Positions 1-6,613 of a stretch of DNA of 8,894 nucleotides are shown one piece after another (within the stretch, counting starts at the first letter, position 1; each line of letters starts with the position of its first letter). Below the pieces are notes generated by a model. The model was not told the origin of the DNA and made no database searches. It saw only the letters and a program-made list of their open reading frames with translations. The position numbers and the translations under genes are program-made. This DNA is from FEN-1219 sp036274615 (GTDB taxonomy: Bacteria; Pseudomonadota; Gammaproteobacteria; Steroidobacterales; Rariloculaceae), in contig DASUFK010000205.1 in the NCBI GenBank assembly GCA_036274615.1, forward strand, positions 1 to 8,894, in the 5' to 3' direction.

Positions 1-1569
1 GCTGTGGCGCACCCGGCGCCGGCCGGCGGCCGGCGGCGCTTGGCGGTTCTGGTCGGCGCCGCCGCGGCGGTGCTCATCGCCGTGCTGGGCGCGCGCTACG
101 TGCTCGATGCGGACACGCCTACGGACAAGCACGCGATTCTGCCGAGCTCCGTCGCAGTTCTGCCGTTCAAGAATCTGAGCCCGAGCGAGGACGACGCGTT
201 CTTTGCGGCCGGAATGCACGAGGAGCTGCTCGGCGAGCTCGCACGCATCCGGGGCGTCAACGTGATCGGCAGCACGTCGGTGCAGCGTTACGCGCAAAAT
301 GCACCGCCGCTGCCGGTGATCGCCGCCGAGCTCAACGTGGGCACGGTGCTCGAGGGCAGCGTCCGCTACGCCGCGGACCGCGTGCGGATCAGCGTGCGGC
401 TGGTCGACGGCAAGACGGGCGCCGAGCTTTGGGCGGACACCTACGAGAGCGGTCTCGACGATGCGTTTCGCGTGCAAAGCGAGGTGGCGCAGCGAGTTTC
501 GACGGCACTGGAACCGGCGCTCGGGGGCGGTACGCGCGCCGCGTCGAGACCGACGACGTCCGCGGCCGCCTACGCGCTGTACTTGAAGACGCTATCGCTC
601 TATCGGACCCATGGCGGTATCGGCGTGAGCATGCCCGTCCCGATTCGCGCAACGATGAAGGAGTACCTCGATCGGGCCTTGGAGCTCGATCCCGAGTTCG
701 CCGCCGCGCTCGGTTGGCGGGCGCACGTCAATCTCGATGCGCTGATGTTCGGCGCCTTCGACGAAGACGAGTGGGCCGTGGCGAACGAGGCGATGACGCG
801 CGCGGTCGAGACGGATGCGCGGCGCGCGCTCGAGCTCGATCCGGCGCAAGGCGCGGCGCACGCGACGCTCGCCCGCCTCGACATGTATCGCTGGCGGCTC
901 GCCGACGCGCGCGCGACACTCGATCGCGCCCTCGACGTCACGCCGAACGACCCATCCGTGCTGCACTACAGCGCGATGCTCGACTTCCTTCGCGGCGATC
1001 CCGGGCAAGCGATCGCGGCCGCGCGCCGGGCGCTCGAGCTCGATCCGAAAAACCCGGCGCCGCATGCGCCGTTGTCCATGGCGCTGCGCGCATCGGGCGA
1101 CCTGCGCGGCGCGATCGCGGCCTACGAGCGGATGATCGACGCCGCGCCCACGGCTGCGATCGGCTACATCGGTCTCGCGCGTACGCAGACGGCGACCGCG
1201 GACGGCGCTCTCGTCATGGAGACGCTGCGCTTCGGCGAGCAGTTCCTGGAGGATCTGCGCAGCTTTCGTCTCGACGCGGCGTTGAGTTATGCGCACGCCG
1301 GGGCGCGGGCGGACGCCGAGCGGCTCGTCGCCGAGTTCGAGCGCCGCTCGGCCGGCCAGCACGTCGATTCGAGCCTGCAAGCGATGGCCGCGCTCGCGCG
1401 GGGCGACCATGCGGCGGCACGAGCTGCCGTGGAACGAGCGCTCACCACGCGCACGGTCGGCGCGGATCCGCTGCCGCTGGCGCAAATTCGCGAGAACACC
1501 TGGAGCGATCCGGCGCTCGAGCTGCCGGAGTGGCGCGAGCTGCGCGAGCGGCTCGCCTACCGCCGTTGA
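1..1569 (+). CDS. Membrane-anchored TolB-N/FlgO-like and TPR protein, 5' end outside window
   Basis: The reading frame is open to the left edge. The first possible start is a GTG at 4, but the gene probably begins further upstream. Numbering from that GTG, a basic stretch (RRR, 10-12) leads into one hydrophobic segment at about 13-33. Residues 48-170 look like the TolB-N/FlgO-like domain (SVAVLPFKNLSP at 49-60, then GTVLEGSVR and ELWADTY). Residues from about 187 to 400 form tetratricopeptide repeats, with RALELDP recurring at 224-230, 274-280 and 342-348 and a variant at 308-316. In known families this arrangement is the C-terminal half of proteins whose N-terminus is a winged-helix DNA-binding domain (CadC-like), an adenylate cyclase or a protein kinase. 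That output domain would lie outside the window, so the function is open. It converges on ygfZ with 62 bp between stop codons. Confidence 0.8.
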   Translation, partial: AVAHPAPAGGRRRLAVLVGAAAAVLIAVLGARYVLDADTPTDKHAILPSSVAVLPFKNLSPSEDDAFFAAGMHEELLGELARIRGVNVIGSTSVQRYAQNAPPLPVIAAELNVGTVLEGSVRYAADRVRISVRLVDGKTGAELWADTYESGLDDAFRVQSEVAQRVSTALEPALGGGTRAASRPTTSAAAYALYLKTLSLYRTHGGIGVSMPVPIRATMKEYLDRALELDPEFAAALGWRAHVNLDALMFGAFDEDEWAVANEAMTRAVETDARRALELDPAQGAAHATLARLDMYRWRLADARATLDRALDVTPNDPSVLHYSAMLDFLRGDPGQAIAAARRALELDPKNPAPHAPLSMALRASGDLRGAIAAYERMIDAAPTAAIGYIGLARTQTATADGALVMETLRFGEQFLEDLRSFRLDAALSYAHAGARADAERLVAEFERRSAGQHVDSSLQAMAALARGDHAAARAAVERALTTRTVGADPLPLAQIRENTWSDPALELPEWRELRERLAYRR

Positions 1570-1618
1570 CGGCTTCGCGCGTCGAGCGACACGCGCCGTG
1601 CGGAGCTGCGAGCTCGAA

Positions 1619-1638
1619 GCCGTGCCTTCGGCTACGGC
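1619..1638. terminator. Weak GC-rich hairpin between convergent genes
   Basis: GCCGT at 1619-1623 can pair with ACGGC at 1634-1638, and GCC at 1624-1626 with GGC at 1630-1632, leaving a TTC loop and one bulged T. It lies between the converging TPR gene and ygfZ and overlaps the ygfZ stop codon (1632-1634). There is no T-run on either strand, so it is a poor intrinsic terminator and may be chance in GC-rich DNA. Confidence 0.15.
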
Positions 1639-2504
1639 AGCGGTTGCTCGCGCAACCGGGCGCCGGCCGCGAAGAGCTCGGCTTCGGCCGCTGCGTCGTC
1701 GATCACGGCTAACGCCTCGAATCCTCCGCCGGCCTGCGCCGCGCGCACGATCTCGCCTGCAGACTGGCCGGCCGCCGTGACGACCTCGGCGCCGGGCGCG
1801 GGCGGTGTGGCTTCCGCCTCGCTCGCATAGCGCCGCATGCGGCGCTTCACCGACCCCAGGTGCCGGACGCGTGCGACGACCTCCTGACCGGGATAGCAGC
1901 CCTTGTCGAACGAGAGCGCGTCGAGCCTGTCGAGGTTCAGCATCTGCGGAACGTAGCGCTCGGCGACGGCAGTTGCGATCGACGGTATGCCGAGCTCGAT
2001 CTCCGCGAGCGCGGCGACCGACTCGGGCGCGCGCGCGATCCCGGGATCGAAGCTCTCCACGGCATCGCGGCTTCCGAGCACGTGCCAGACATGGGGCCCG
2101 ATGCGCACCCACCGCAGACCGCCGTGCGCGACCAATGCGTTCGGCGGCGTGGTGCGGGGCGGGGCGGCCGGCGCGTCGTCGGCCGCGTCCACGAGCGCGG
2201 CGACACGCCAGTCGTCATTCGGCTCGATCGTGACGGCCGCGCGCAGCACGAACATCCGTAGCCTCGGCACGACCGCGGCGACGGCGTCGCGCTCGGTGAG
2301 CAGCAGGAACCGGTCGTCGAGCCGCACGACGCGAAACAACGCCCGGACTCGGCCGCGCGCGTCGAGCCATGCCGCAAGCGGCGCGTGCTCGCGCGCGAGC
2401 GTGTCCACCGTGCGGCTCAGCTGGCCGTGCAGGAACGAGGCCGCGTCAGTTCCGCGAACTTCGATGCACGCACGGTCGGGCAGAAGGCAGTACAGGGGGC
2501 TCAT
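1632..2504 (-). CDS. ygfZ: YgfZ/GcvT-like folate-binding protein, iron-sulfur protein maturation factor
   Basis: 290 residues, of the GcvT-fold YgfZ/CAF17/IBA57 family, which uses tetrahydrofolate and supports assembly or repair of certain iron-sulfur enzymes in the cytoplasm. The diagnostic signature K-G-C-Y-x-G-Q-E is present as KGCYPGQE at 201-208, with the family cysteine at 203. It is preceded by the typical YVPQMLNLDRLDALSFD stretch, and the N-terminal GTDAASFLHGQLS matches the family start. I chose the ATG at 2504 because the protein then begins MSPLYCLLPD close to the first conserved strand. The frame stays open upstream to 2705, but that extension is unlike the family and would cover the sdh operon's upstream region. 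It is transcribed away from the sdh operon, with 97 bp between the two start codons. A link to succinate dehydrogenase, an iron-sulfur enzyme, is inferred from position. Confidence 0.93.
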   Translation of the reverse strand: MSPLYCLLPDRACIEVRGTDAASFLHGQLSRTVDTLAREHAPLAAWLDARGRVRALFRVVRLDDRFLLLTERDAVAAVVPRLRMFVLRAAVTIEPNDDWRVAALVDAADDAPAAPPRTTPPNALVAHGGLRWVRIGPHVWHVLGSRDAVESFDPGIARAPESVAALAEIELGIPSIATAVAERYVPQMLNLDRLDALSFDKGCYPGQEVVARVRHLGSVKRRMRRYASEAEATPPAPGAEVVTAAGQSAGEIVRAAQAGGGFEALAVIDDAAAEAELFAAGARLREQPLP

Positions 2505-2534
2505 CGCTTCACGAATGACGCCGGCTCGCGCACG

Positions 2535-2561
2535 AGTATAGACGACCGCCGGAAGCCGCAA
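2535..2561 (-). promoter_or_regulatory. Possible sigma-70-type promoter for ygfZ
   Basis: On the minus strand a near-consensus -10 box, TATACT, lies at 2540-2535. A TTGCGG element at 2561-2556 could be the -35 box, but the spacing is only 15 bp. Transcription would start near 2528, giving a leader of about 24 nt before the ygfZ ATG at 2504. The position is right and the -10 is good. The -35 and spacing are poor, so this is a tentative call. Confidence 0.25.
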
Positions 2562-2601
2562 GCCTCGCGGAGCCAAGGGGTTTCTGGCAAAATTTCGATC
2601 C

Positions 2602-2799
2602 ATGCCTGTCGAGCGTGCAGAAGAATCGGCGGATGGTGACCGGCCGCCGAGCACCACGCGATCCAACGGTGTCGACGACCGCCTCCCGGCCGAGCCGGAA
2701 GGCATGAGCGTGCGCAGACGGGAGATCGGCGGCCCGAAGGGCCTCGAGCCGACGCGCTATGGCGATTGGGAGCGCGCAGGTCGTTGCATTGACTTTTGA
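2602..2799 (+). CDS. SDHAF4-type (DUF1674) succinate dehydrogenase assembly factor
   Basis: A 65-residue protein with a disordered, charged first half and a strongly conserved C-terminus at 41-65: EIGGPKGLEPTRYGD, then WERAGRCIDF ending at the stop codon. This is the hallmark of the DUF1674/SDHAF4 family. In mitochondria SDHAF4 binds flavinylated SDHA, protects it and promotes joining to SDHB. The same role here is inferred from the family and from its position 48 bp upstream of sdhC, at the head of the operon. The ATG at 2602 gives the usual length. An internal ATG at 2704 (residue 35) would leave only the conserved core and has a Shine-Dalgarno-like GGAAGG just 1 nt away, too close. No clear ribosome site precedes 2602. 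A CAAAAT at 2588-2593 could be a -10 box for a nearly leaderless message, but it lacks a -35. Confidence 0.88.
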   Translation: MPVERAEESADGDRPPSTTRSNGVDDRLPAEPEGMSVRRREIGGPKGLEPTRYGDWERAGRCIDF

Positions 2800-2847
2800 G
2801 CGGCGCTGGCGCGGTCCGCCGGCACGGATATAGAGAGCAGGAGAGAT

Positions 2848-3228
2848 ATGCACGGGGTTTCGCGGCCCTTGTCGCCGTACATCACGGTCTATCGCTGGCA
2901 GATCACGATGTGGCTGTCGAGCCTCCATCGGATCACCGGTTTGCTGCTGTCGCTCGGCGCCTTGGCGCTCGCCATCTGGCTGGCGGCGCTCGCGAGCGGC
3001 TCGAGCGCGTACGCCGAGGTACGCGAGCTCTACGCCAGTGCGGGATTCAAGGTGCTGCTGGTCGCATGGACCTTCTGCTTCTTCTTTCATCTCGCGAACG
3101 GCGTGCGCCACCTCGTGTGGGATACGGGCGCGGGCTTCGAGAAGGCCCAGTTCCGCGCAAGCGGCTGGGCCGTGATCGTGCTCGCCGTCGTCGCCACCGC
3201 CGTGTTCAGCGCCGTAGCGATTTTCTAA
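2848..3228 (+). CDS. sdhC: Succinate dehydrogenase cytochrome b556 subunit SdhC
   Basis: 126 residues, the usual size for the large membrane anchor of complex II, which with SdhD holds SdhA/SdhB on the inner membrane and forms the heme b and ubiquinone sites. The N-terminal signature RPLSPYITVYRW (6-17) is followed by SSLHRITG (24-31). By comparison with E. coli, Ser24 and Arg28 match the quinone-site Ser27 and Arg31. FHLANGVRHLVWD (80-92) carries the likely heme-ligand His81. Three membrane segments lie at about 30-50, 66-86 and 105-125. The ATG at 2848 has a good Shine-Dalgarno AGGAG at 2839-2843. sdhD follows after 16 bp. Confidence 0.96.
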   Translation: MHGVSRPLSPYITVYRWQITMWLSSLHRITGLLLSLGALALAIWLAALASGSSAYAEVRELYASAGFKVLLVAWTFCFFFHLANGVRHLVWDTGAGFEKAQFRASGWAVIVLAVVATAVFSAVAIF

Positions 3229-3232
3229 CGTC

Positions 3233-3237
3233 AGGGA
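3233..3237 (+). promoter_or_regulatory. Shine-Dalgarno site that fixes the sdhD TTG start
   Basis: AGGGA ends 7 nt before the TTG at 3245. No ATG lies in this frame near the N-terminus, and translation from the TTG gives a family-length SdhD, so this site supports the non-ATG start. Confidence 0.6.
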
Positions 3238-3244
3238 AACTCAG

Positions 3245-3631
3245 TTGAGCTTAGTCACGCCTTTGAATCGAGTGCTCGGCCTCGGCACCGCCGGCGGCGC
3301 CGGCGAGCACTGGTGGACCCAGCGGTTGACGGCCGTCGCGCTCGTGCCGCTCGGATTGTGGCTCGCAATCAGTCTCGCGCTGTTACCCGATTTCGCGTAC
3401 GCCACCGTCGTGCAGTGGGCGCAGCGCCCGATCACCAGCATTTTGCTGATCTTGAGCGTGCTCACGATCGGCTATCACTCGTACCTCGGCGTGCAGGTGG
3501 TCATCGAGGACTACGTGCACGCAAAAGGGCTCAAGGTGCTGGCGATCATGGGCTCGGCGTTCGGGCATGCCGCGCTCGCGATTGCCGCGCTGTTCGCGAT
3601 CCTGAAGATCGCATTCGGGCCGGTCGCATGA
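3245..3631 (+). CDS. sdhD: Succinate dehydrogenase membrane anchor subunit SdhD
   Basis: 128 residues, the small hydrophobic anchor of complex II. Three membrane segments lie at about 30-47, 62-85 and 97-122. The key motif is GYHSYLGVQVVIEDYV (76-91): His78 aligns with the second heme b ligand (E. coli His71), and Asp89-Tyr90 with the Asp-Tyr pair near the quinone site (E. coli 82-83). The start is a TTG with a well-placed ribosome site just after sdhC. The stop codon overlaps the sdhA start in an ATGA arrangement (3628-3631), which suggests translational coupling. EHWWTQRLTAVALVPLG near the N-terminus is typical of the longer alphaproteobacterial and gammaproteobacterial SdhD type. Confidence 0.95.
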   Translation: MSLVTPLNRVLGLGTAGGAGEHWWTQRLTAVALVPLGLWLAISLALLPDFAYATVVQWAQRPITSILLILSVLTIGYHSYLGVQVVIEDYVHAKGLKVLAIMGSAFGHAALAIAALFAILKIAFGPVA

Positions 3632-5415
3632 GCAAGGACTACGAGTTCATCGACCACACGTACGACGTGGTGGTCGTCGGCGCCGGCGGCGCCGGGTTGC
3701 GCGCAACGCTCGGCCTCGCCGAGCAGGGCCTCTCCACCGCGTGCGTGAGCAAGGTGTTTCCGACGCGCAGCCACACGGTGGCCGCGCAGGGCGGCATCAG
3801 CGCCGCGCTCGGCAATATGGGACCGGACGATTGGCGCTGGCACATGTACGACACCGTGAAGGGGTCGGACTGGCTCGGCGACCAGGACGCGATCGAGTAC
3901 ATGTGCAAGGAGGCCCCGGCCTCCGTGATCGAGCTCGAGCACTACGGCGTGCCGTTCTCGCGCACCGAGGACGGCCGCATCTACCAGCGGCCGTTCGGCG
4001 GCATGACCACGAACTTCGGCAAGGGCACCGCGCAGCGCACCTGTGCCGCGGCTGACCGCACCGGCCACGCGATGCTGCACACGCTCTATCAGCAGTCGCT
4101 CAAGCACTCGGCCGAGTTCTTCATCGAGTACTTCGCCATCGATCTCATCATGGAGAACGGTGCGTGCCGCGGCGTGGTGGCGCTCGACCTGGCCACGGGG
4201 CGCCTGCACCGCTACCGCGCGCAGATGGTGATCCTCGCCACCGGCGGTTACGGCCGGGCGTACTTCTCGTGCACGTCGGCGCACATCTGTACGGGCGACG
4301 GCAACGCGATGGTGCTGCGGGCCGGGTTGCCGCTCGAGGACCTCGAGTTCGTGCAATTCCATCCCACCGGCATCTACGGCGCGGGCTGCCTGATCACCGA
4401 AGGCTCGCGCGGCGAGGGTGGCTATCTCACCAATTCGAACGGCGAGCGCTTCATGGAGCGGTACGCGCCGAACGCCAAGGATCTCGCGTCGCGCGACGTG
4501 GTGAGCCGGTCGATCACGATCGAGATCCGCGAAGGGCGCGGCGTCGGTCAGCACAAGGACCACGTGCACCTGCACCTTGAGCATCTCGGCCGCGAGGTCA
4601 TCGAGGAACGGCTGCCGGGCATCTCCGAGACCGCGAAGATCTTCGCCGGTGTCGACGTGATGAAGGCGCCGATCCCGGTGCTGCCCACCGTGCACTACAA
4701 CATGGGCGGCGTGCCTACCAACTATCACGGCGAGGCGCTCGCCAAGAGCGCGCGCGGCGAGGAGCACGTCGTGGAAGGCCTCATGGCCATCGGCGAAGCG
4801 GCCTGCGTGTCGGTGCACGGCGCCAACCGGCTCGGCTCGAACTCGCTGATCGACCTCGTCGTGTTCGGCCGCGCCGCGGCGCACCGTTGCGGCGAGGTCC
4901 TCGAGCGCGGCGCGCGGCCGCGCGCGTTCGCCCCGGGCGCCGGCGACGAGGCCGTGGCGCGGCTCGACAAGCTCCGCAACGCCAAGGGCAAGACACCCAC
5001 CGCGAAGATCCGGCTCGATATGCAGCGCGTGATGCAGAGTCACGCGGCCGTGTTCCGCACGGGCGAGTCGCTGCAGGAGGGTATCGACAAGCTCGAGCAG
5101 GTGTTCGCGTCGTTCTCCGACGTGAGCGTGTCGGATCGCACGCTGATCTGGAACACGGACCTCGTCGAGACGCTCGAGCTCGATAACCTGCTGCTGCAGG
5201 CGATGGGCACGATCAAGTCGGCGCTCAATCGCACGGAGAGCCGCGGCGCACAGGCGCGCGAGGACTATCCCGATCGCGACGACGAGAATTGGATGAAGCA
5301 CACGCTGTGCTGGGTCGACTCGAAGGGCGCAGTGCGCTTCGATTACCGCCCGGTGCAAATGAGCACGCTGACGGACGAGGTGCAGCCGATTCCGCCGAAG
5401 GCGCGCACCTACTGA
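3628..5415 (+). CDS. sdhA: Succinate dehydrogenase flavoprotein subunit SdhA
   Basis: 595 residues, full length for the catalytic subunit that oxidises succinate to fumarate and passes electrons through covalent FAD to SdhB. The dinucleotide-binding motif VVVVGAGGAGLRA is at 14-26. SHTVAAQGG (48-56) contains His49, the expected site of FAD attachment. HPTGIYGAGCLITEGSRGEGG (245-265) includes Arg261, aligned with the catalytic proton-shuttling arginine (E. coli Arg286). HYNMGG (356-361) and HGANRLGSNSL (397-407) supply the substrate-binding His356 and Arg401. All key residues are present. The ATG at 3628 overlaps the sdhD stop. The frame is open upstream across sdhD, but only this start gives the family N-terminus. 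Covalent flavinylation would depend on SdhE, encoded downstream. Confidence 0.98.
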   Translation: MSKDYEFIDHTYDVVVVGAGGAGLRATLGLAEQGLSTACVSKVFPTRSHTVAAQGGISAALGNMGPDDWRWHMYDTVKGSDWLGDQDAIEYMCKEAPASVIELEHYGVPFSRTEDGRIYQRPFGGMTTNFGKGTAQRTCAAADRTGHAMLHTLYQQSLKHSAEFFIEYFAIDLIMENGACRGVVALDLATGRLHRYRAQMVILATGGYGRAYFSCTSAHICTGDGNAMVLRAGLPLEDLEFVQFHPTGIYGAGCLITEGSRGEGGYLTNSNGERFMERYAPNAKDLASRDVVSRSITIEIREGRGVGQHKDHVHLHLEHLGREVIEERLPGISETAKIFAGVDVMKAPIPVLPTVHYNMGGVPTNYHGEALAKSARGEEHVVEGLMAIGEAACVSVHGANRLGSNSLIDLVVFGRAAAHRCGEVLERGARPRAFAPGAGDEAVARLDKLRNAKGKTPTAKIRLDMQRVMQSHAAVFRTGESLQEGIDKLEQVFASFSDVSVSDRTLIWNTDLVETLELDNLLLQAMGTIKSALNRTESRGAQAREDYPDRDDENWMKHTLCWVDSKGAVRFDYRPVQMSTLTDEVQPIPPKARTY

Positions 5416-5424
5416 GGACCGACC

Positions 5425-6207
5425 ATGGCCGATTTCTTTCTCCCTGCAAACTCCAAGATCAAGGCCGGTAAGGACCACGGCGGCGCCGCCGGCGCGAAGA
5501 ACGTCAAGAAGTTCGCGATCTACCGCTACGACCCGACCACCGGCGAGAACCCGCGCGTCGACACCTACGACGTCGACATGGATCACTGCGCGCCGATGGT
5601 TCTCGATGCGCTGATCAAGATCAAGAACGAGATCGATCCCACGCTCGCGTTCCGCCGCTCCTGCCGCGAGGGCATCTGCGGCTCGTGCGCGATGAACATC
5701 GACGGCATGAACGCTCTCGCGTGCCTGAAGTCGATCGAGGACTGCGCGGGCACCGTGAAGATCTATCCGCTGCCGCACTTGCCGGTGGTGAAGGACCTGG
5801 TGGGCGACCTCACGAACTTCTACGCGCAGTACGCGGCCGTGAAGCCGTGGCTCCAGTCGCAAACGCCGGCGCCGCCCGACCGCGAGCGGCTGCAGTCGAA
5901 GGACGACCAGGAAAAGATCAACACGCCGTCGGCGTGCATCCTCTGTGCGTGCTGCTCGACGTCGTGCCCGAGCTACTGGTGGAACTCGGACCGGTTCTTG
6001 GGCCCGGCCGCGCTGCTCCAAGCGTATCGCTGGATCGTGGACAGCCGCGACGAGTCGACGGGCGAGCGGCTCGACGAGCTCGACGATGCGTTCCGCTTGT
6101 ACCGCTGTCACACGATCCTGAATTGCACGCAGGCGTGCCCGAAGGACTTGAACCCCGGCAAGGCGATCGCCGAGATCAAAAAGATGATCGCGGAACGCCG
6201 CTATTGA
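5425..6207 (+). CDS. sdhB: Succinate dehydrogenase iron-sulfur subunit SdhB
   Basis: 260 residues, carrying the three clusters that relay electrons from SdhA's FAD to the quinone. The [2Fe-2S] ligands are Cys80, Cys85, Cys88 and Cys100 (CREGICGSC then MNALAC). Cys171, Cys174 and Cys177 with Cys238 suit the [4Fe-4S] cluster. Cys181, Cys228 and Cys234 suit the [3Fe-4S] cluster, as usual for the family. SYWWNSDRFLGPAALL (183-198) contains the tryptophan region near the quinone site. The N-terminus is about 25 residues longer than in E. coli SdhB. The ATG at 5425 follows sdhA by 9 bp, with a GAGGA ribosome site at 5414-5418 overlapping the sdhA stop. The stop codon lies just before the large palindrome, which may define or stabilise the 3' end of the sdh message. 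Confidence 0.98.
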   Translation: MADFFLPANSKIKAGKDHGGAAGAKNVKKFAIYRYDPTTGENPRVDTYDVDMDHCAPMVLDALIKIKNEIDPTLAFRRSCREGICGSCAMNIDGMNALACLKSIEDCAGTVKIYPLPHLPVVKDLVGDLTNFYAQYAAVKPWLQSQTPAPPDRERLQSKDDQEKINTPSACILCACCSTSCPSYWWNSDRFLGPAALLQAYRWIVDSRDESTGERLDELDDAFRLYRCHTILNCTQACPKDLNPGKAIAEIKKMIAERRY

Positions 6208-6212
6208 GAGGT

Positions 6213-6347
6213 GTCCCGGTGCGGCGGTGCCATGTGAGAGCCGCCTCCGAGACACGCCGGAATACCGTCCCTGGGGCTCGTCGGCGCACGTCCCTGTGCG
6301 CCGACGGTCTCGGGGGCGACCCTCACATGGCACCGCCGCACCGGGAC
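6213..6347. repeat. Nested 135-bp inverted repeat (REP/MITE-like palindrome) between sdhB and sdhE
   Basis: The outer arms 6213-6238 and 6322-6347 are exact reverse complements over 26 bp. Pairing continues inward between 6239-6253 and 6307-6321 (12 of 15 bases plus one G-U). The centre is an 11-bp perfect hairpin, 6279-6289 with 6296-6306, loop GTCCCT. The right side is paired almost continuously, while the left carries an unpaired 25-nt block (6254-6278). CGTCCCTG occurs twice inside, at 6266 and 6289. No coding capacity and no clear target-site duplication are visible. It fills nearly all of the sdhB-sdhE gap and ends 11 nt before the sdhE ATG. It could be a small repetitive mobile element, an mRNA-stabilising hairpin or an attenuator. 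There is no T-run after it, so it is not a standard intrinsic terminator. Confidence 0.9.
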
Positions 6348-6358
6348 GCATTTGTTTG

Positions 6359-6613
6359 ATGAGAAGAACCGACCTCGAGCGGCTCAGGTGGCGTTGTCGG
6401 CGCGGCATGCGGGAGCTCGACGCCGTGCTGCAGTCGTTTCTGGAGGCGGAGTTCGCGAGCCTGGCCGACGGCGAAATGGCGTGCTTCGAGAGGATTCTCG
6501 ACCTGCCTGATCCGGAGCTGCTCGGGTACGTTAGCGGGCGCAGTGTCCCCGCCGACGCCGACATCGCCAGCCTCGTCGACCGCATCCGACGTAGTCATCG
6601 ACCTCGAGCCTGA
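6359..6613 (+). CDS. sdhE: SdhE, FAD assembly factor for succinate dehydrogenase (CptB/SDHAF2 family)
   Basis: 84 residues, the normal size for SdhE/YgfY, a small helical protein that binds SdhA and promotes covalent attachment of FAD. The defining RGxxE motif is present in RRGMRELD (14-21), with Gly16 and Glu19. It is followed by the family pattern FLEAEFASLADGEMACFERIL and DPELLGY, and by PADADIASLVDRIR near the end. The ATG at 6359 gives the family-length protein. An in-frame ATG at 6227 would add 44 residues encoded by the palindrome and unlike the family. No Shine-Dalgarno is evident in the 11 nt between the palindrome and the ATG, so translation may depend on the structure or on upstream coupling. 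Its 3' end is overlapped by ygfX. Confidence 0.94.
   Translation: MRRTDLERLRWRCRRGMRELDAVLQSFLEAEFASLADGEMACFERILDLPDPELLGYVSGRSVPADADIASLVDRIRRSHRPRA

Noticed and set aside
592..2112. 506-codon minus-strand frame opposite the TPR gene and across ygfZ
   Set aside because: It is low-complexity Arg/Ala-rich sequence and overlaps ygfZ in a different frame, where the real family motifs are found.
2789..2832. TTGACT at 2789-2794 with TATA-rich sequence near 2827 as an sdhC promoter
   Set aside because: Spacing to the GATATA is about 32 bp, and the -35-like box is the end of the SDHAF4-type coding sequence. A start near 2841 would remove the sdhC ribosome site.
6227..6358. N-terminal extension of SdhE from an ATG at 6227
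   Set aside because: The added 44 residues are encoded by the palindrome and do not resemble SdhE. The ATG at 6359 gives the normal 84 residues.
3511..6585. 1024-codon open frame on the minus strand opposite sdhA and sdhB
   Set aside because: It is a GC-rich antisense shadow of sdhD, sdhA, sdhB and sdhE, Arg/Ala/His-rich with no recognisable domain.
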